Source: Xanthomonas hortorum pv. pelargonii
Lineage (GTDB): Bacteria; Pseudomonadota; Gammaproteobacteria; Xanthomonadales; Xanthomonadaceae
Reading direction: 5' to 3'
Assembly (NCBI RefSeq): GCF_024499015.1
Contig: NZ_CP098604.1
Coordinates: 558,001 to 622,000, forward strand
Length of the DNA: 64,000 nt
A program made the position numbers and the translations under genes. The notes beneath the pieces are model-generated. The model searched no databases and was not told the DNA's origin. It was given only the letters and a program-made list of their open reading frames with translations. Positions within the stretch are counted from its first letter, which is position 1. Each line of letters starts with the position of its first letter. This document shows, piece by piece, positions 63,028-64,000 of this stretch.

Positions 63028-64000
63028 CCGCAAATAACCTCCGCGTGTGGCTTGGCAACGGGCTGGTTCTGCTTGCCCTTGCAGCCATCGTCGGCTGGCT
63101 GGGCGGCTTGCATGCTGGTGCATGGTGGGCCGCGCCAACACCGCATCGCTGGCAGTTGGCAGGTCTTGGGATGACGCTCTACCTGGGCCTGTGCGCGGTC
63201 GTGCTGTTGCGTGCACGCCGGCGCGTGGGCGCACAGCGCGCAGACGCCAGCGGCGTGCTGATCGTCTGGGCAAGCCAGACCGGATTTGCGCGTGAACTGG
63301 CCGAACGCAGCGTCGCCGCGCTGCAGTCGGCAGGCGTCGGTGCGTACGCACTGCCACTGGACGCCGTCGATGTCGATCAACTCACGCGTGTGCCGCGGCT
63401 GCTATGCATCGTCAGCACCACCGGCGAGGGCGATGCACCCGATCACGCGCAAGCAGCCGAGCGCGATTGGCTTACTAGCGACGCGCAGGATCTGACAGCC
63501 GTGCAGTACGCCGTGCTGGCGTTGGGCGACCGTGGCTACGCGCAATTTTGCGCATTTGGCCGACGCATCGACGATCGCCTGCAGGCACGCGGCGCCAACC
63601 GTTTGTTCCAACGCATCGAGGTCGACAACGCCGACCCGCGCGCCTTGCAGCAATGGCAACGGCGTCTGGCAGAGCTGGCGCCAGCACTTGCGACACAACC
63701 CGACTGGAGCCTGCCGGCCTACACCGCCTGGCAGCTACGCGAGCGTGTCCACGTCAATCCAGGCAGTGCGGGCGCACCGATTTACCGACTGCGTTTGACG
63801 CCTTGCGATGGACCGTTACCGCAATGGAGCGCAGGCGATATCGCGGAGATCGTTCCGCACAACGCACCGAATGCGGTGGAGTCCTGGCTGCAACGCAACC
63901 AGCGCGATGGCGCCCAGCGCATTGGCGGACGAACGCTGCGCGAATGGCTCAGCGGCGCGCCACTTCCCGATGTCGATGTGGGTGCCATTACCGGCCCCGG
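63024..64000 (+). CDS. Membrane-anchored flavodoxin/CysJ-type reductase (runs off window)
   Basis: At least 325 residues, open at the window end. Two membrane segments come first (LGNGLVLLALAAIVGWLGGL and LAGLGMTLYLGLCAVVLLRA, about residues 10-70), then a flavodoxin domain (~80-220): SGVLIVWASQTGFARELAER (FMN phosphate loop), IVSTTGEGDAP, LALGDRGYAQFCAFGRRID. From ~230 the start of a CysJ-type FAD-binding domain is seen (IYRLRLTPCDGPLPQWSAGD, IAEIVPHN). It probably takes electrons from NADPH to the PepSY membrane protein. The NADPH-binding end is outside the window. Confidence 0.88.
   Translation, partial: MTANNLRVWLGNGLVLLALAAIVGWLGGLHAGAWWAAPTPHRWQLAGLGMTLYLGLCAVVLLRARRRVGAQRADASGVLIVWASQTGFARELAERSVAALQSAGVGAYALPLDAVDVDQLTRVPRLLCIVSTTGEGDAPDHAQAAERDWLTSDAQDLTAVQYAVLALGDRGYAQFCAFGRRIDDRLQARGANRLFQRIEVDNADPRALQQWQRRLAELAPALATQPDWSLPAYTAWQLRERVHVNPGSAGAPIYRLRLTPCDGPLPQWSAGDIAEIVPHNAPNAVESWLQRNQRDGAQRIGGRTLREWLSGAPLPDVDVGAITGP

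Noticed and set aside
1..64000. CRISPR array
   Set aside because: No regularly spaced direct repeats of 24-40 bases with unique spacers were seen. The direct repeats present are 7-22 bp and adjacent, or inverted.
1..64000. tRNA or rRNA genes
   Set aside because: I saw no clear cloverleaf with TTCGAATC-type T-loop and CCA end, nor rRNA-like stretches, in the intergenic regions examined. Short intergenic stretches were read only by eye.

Overview
The window is GC-rich bacterial chromosome from the Xanthomonadaceae, most probably a Xanthomonas. Four things point there: the fused aspartate kinase/diaminopimelate decarboxylase gene (lysC-lysA), the MurD2/MurL pair that makes peptidoglycan D-glutamate by epimerising a peptide-bound L-Glu, a xanthomonad-type SUF regulator, and a lipase with a C-terminal XVIPCD-like domain, the signal used by Xanthomonas killing type IV secretion effectors. 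Genes are dense, with many 1-20 nt overlaps and GTG starts. The species cannot be fixed from the sequence alone.

Layout. 1-5.2 kb: a pirin C-terminus, a small secreted protein, an OsmC/pirin pair, and the cstA-ybdD uptake pair. 5.2-5.8 kb: a non-coding block of palindromic repeats. 5.8-11.6 kb: a HAD phosphatase, an ankyrin lipoprotein beside a frameshifted XVIPCD lipase (probable immunity/effector pair), a DUF819 membrane protein, and a MocA-like cytidylyltransferase. 12-17 kb: paoABC plus xdhC, a periplasmic molybdenum aldehyde oxidoreductase with its maturation factor; the MocA-like gene just downstream fits the same pathway. 17.4-24.7 kb: a diguanylate cyclase, a very large propeller-amidohydrolase, and a TonB-dependent receptor. 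25-26.8 kb: divergent ssb and polyprenyl diphosphate synthase. 27-32.8 kb: lysAC, a small membrane protein, murL and murD2 in one overlapping operon, which links DAP/lysine metabolism with peptidoglycan stem-peptide synthesis. 33-40 kb: tandem PhzF paralogues, a glycine-zipper protein, an OsmC peroxidase, pyrB-ruvX-yqgE, tag, and a YitT protein. 40.3-44.5 kb: pilT-pilU and, divergently, yggS-proC. 44.9-48.5 kb: an HU protein with a histone-like lysine/alanine tail, an M23 peptidase, small envelope proteins, and a SET-domain methyltransferase. 48.7-55.1 kb: sufR-sufBCDS, then a GNAT enzyme and a Rieske protein. 55.1-56 kb: a second block of the same palindromic repeats.

56-64 kb: an iron/redox cassette of a Fiu-like receptor, a PiuC-type dioxygenase, a Sel1 protein, a PepSY-type membrane protein, DUF2271 and DUF4198 secreted proteins, ApbE, and a membrane-anchored flavodoxin-type reductase that runs off the end. 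The arrangement suggests capture of ferric-siderophore at the outer membrane followed by flavin-dependent electron transfer across the inner membrane.

The points most worth following are the frameshifted type IV effector beside its probable immunity lipoprotein, the PepSY/DUF2271/DUF4198/ApbE/flavoreductase cassette (including a gene with a good Shine-Dalgarno but no start codon where one is expected), the unexplained membrane protein inside the lysAC-murL-murD2 operon, the SET methyltransferase near a histone-tailed HU protein, and a mobile-looking family of ~100 bp palindromic elements present at two loci 50 kb apart.
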